This document shows positions 6,056-6,059 of a stretch of DNA of 6,059 bases, piece after piece. The notes under the pieces were generated by a model that was not told the origin of the DNA, did no database searches, and was given only the letters and a program-made list of their open reading frames with translations. The translations under genes and the position numbers were made by a program. The number at the start of each line of letters is the position of its first letter. The first letter of the stretch is position 1. The stretch lies in the NCBI GenBank assembly GCA_041481485.1, contig JBGPBY010000455.1, positions 1-6,059 of the forward strand. Direction: 5' to 3'. This DNA comes from JBGPBY01 sp041481485. Its GTDB lineage: Bacteria; Acidobacteriota; Terriglobia; 20CM-2-55-15.

Positions 6056-6059
6056 AAAT

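Overview
The window holds three complete protein genes and one structured intergenic region. It looks like chromosomal DNA of a moderately GC-rich, Gram-negative soil or sediment bacterium. An acidobacterium (Acidobacteriota) is my best guess. The main reason is the first gene, a secreted quinoprotein-type beta-propeller whose cofactor pocket looks degenerate, a type I associate with acidobacterial genomes. The assignment is an inference; no rRNA or other phylogenetic marker is present.

Layout. Positions 56-2026 (minus strand) encode an exported PQQ-dehydrogenase-like protein with a Gly/Ala/Arg-rich low-complexity insert; the 55 bases beyond its stop show no convincing terminator. Positions 2027-2456 separate this gene from a divergent plus-strand pair. 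That 430-base gap carries a small palindrome (2125-2141) and a large nested inverted repeat (core 2183-2310, degenerate arms reaching about 2151-2343), with tentative promoters on either side. Positions 2457-4685 encode a monomeric-type NADP isocitrate dehydrogenase. Positions 4686-5996 encode a DUF1015-family protein whose ATG directly abuts the isocitrate dehydrogenase stop codon, so the two are very probably one transcript. The window ends in two related GC-rich hairpin repeats (5999-6055).

How the genes may work together. Isocitrate dehydrogenase makes 2-oxoglutarate and NADPH in the cytoplasm. The DUF1015 partner has no assigned function, but the tight coupling suggests co-expression and perhaps a role in nearby amino-acid or central metabolism. 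The quinoprotein-like gene is transcribed away from them, is predicted to act outside the cytoplasm, and need not be functionally linked.

Most notable points: loss of several canonical PQQ-site residues in the quinoprotein; the cloverleaf-capable palindrome between the divergent genes; and an Arg-to-Ala change at a coenzyme-phosphate position of the isocitrate dehydrogenase. I see no clear evidence of a new defence or mobile system. The palindrome is the best candidate for a non-coding mobile or dispersed element.
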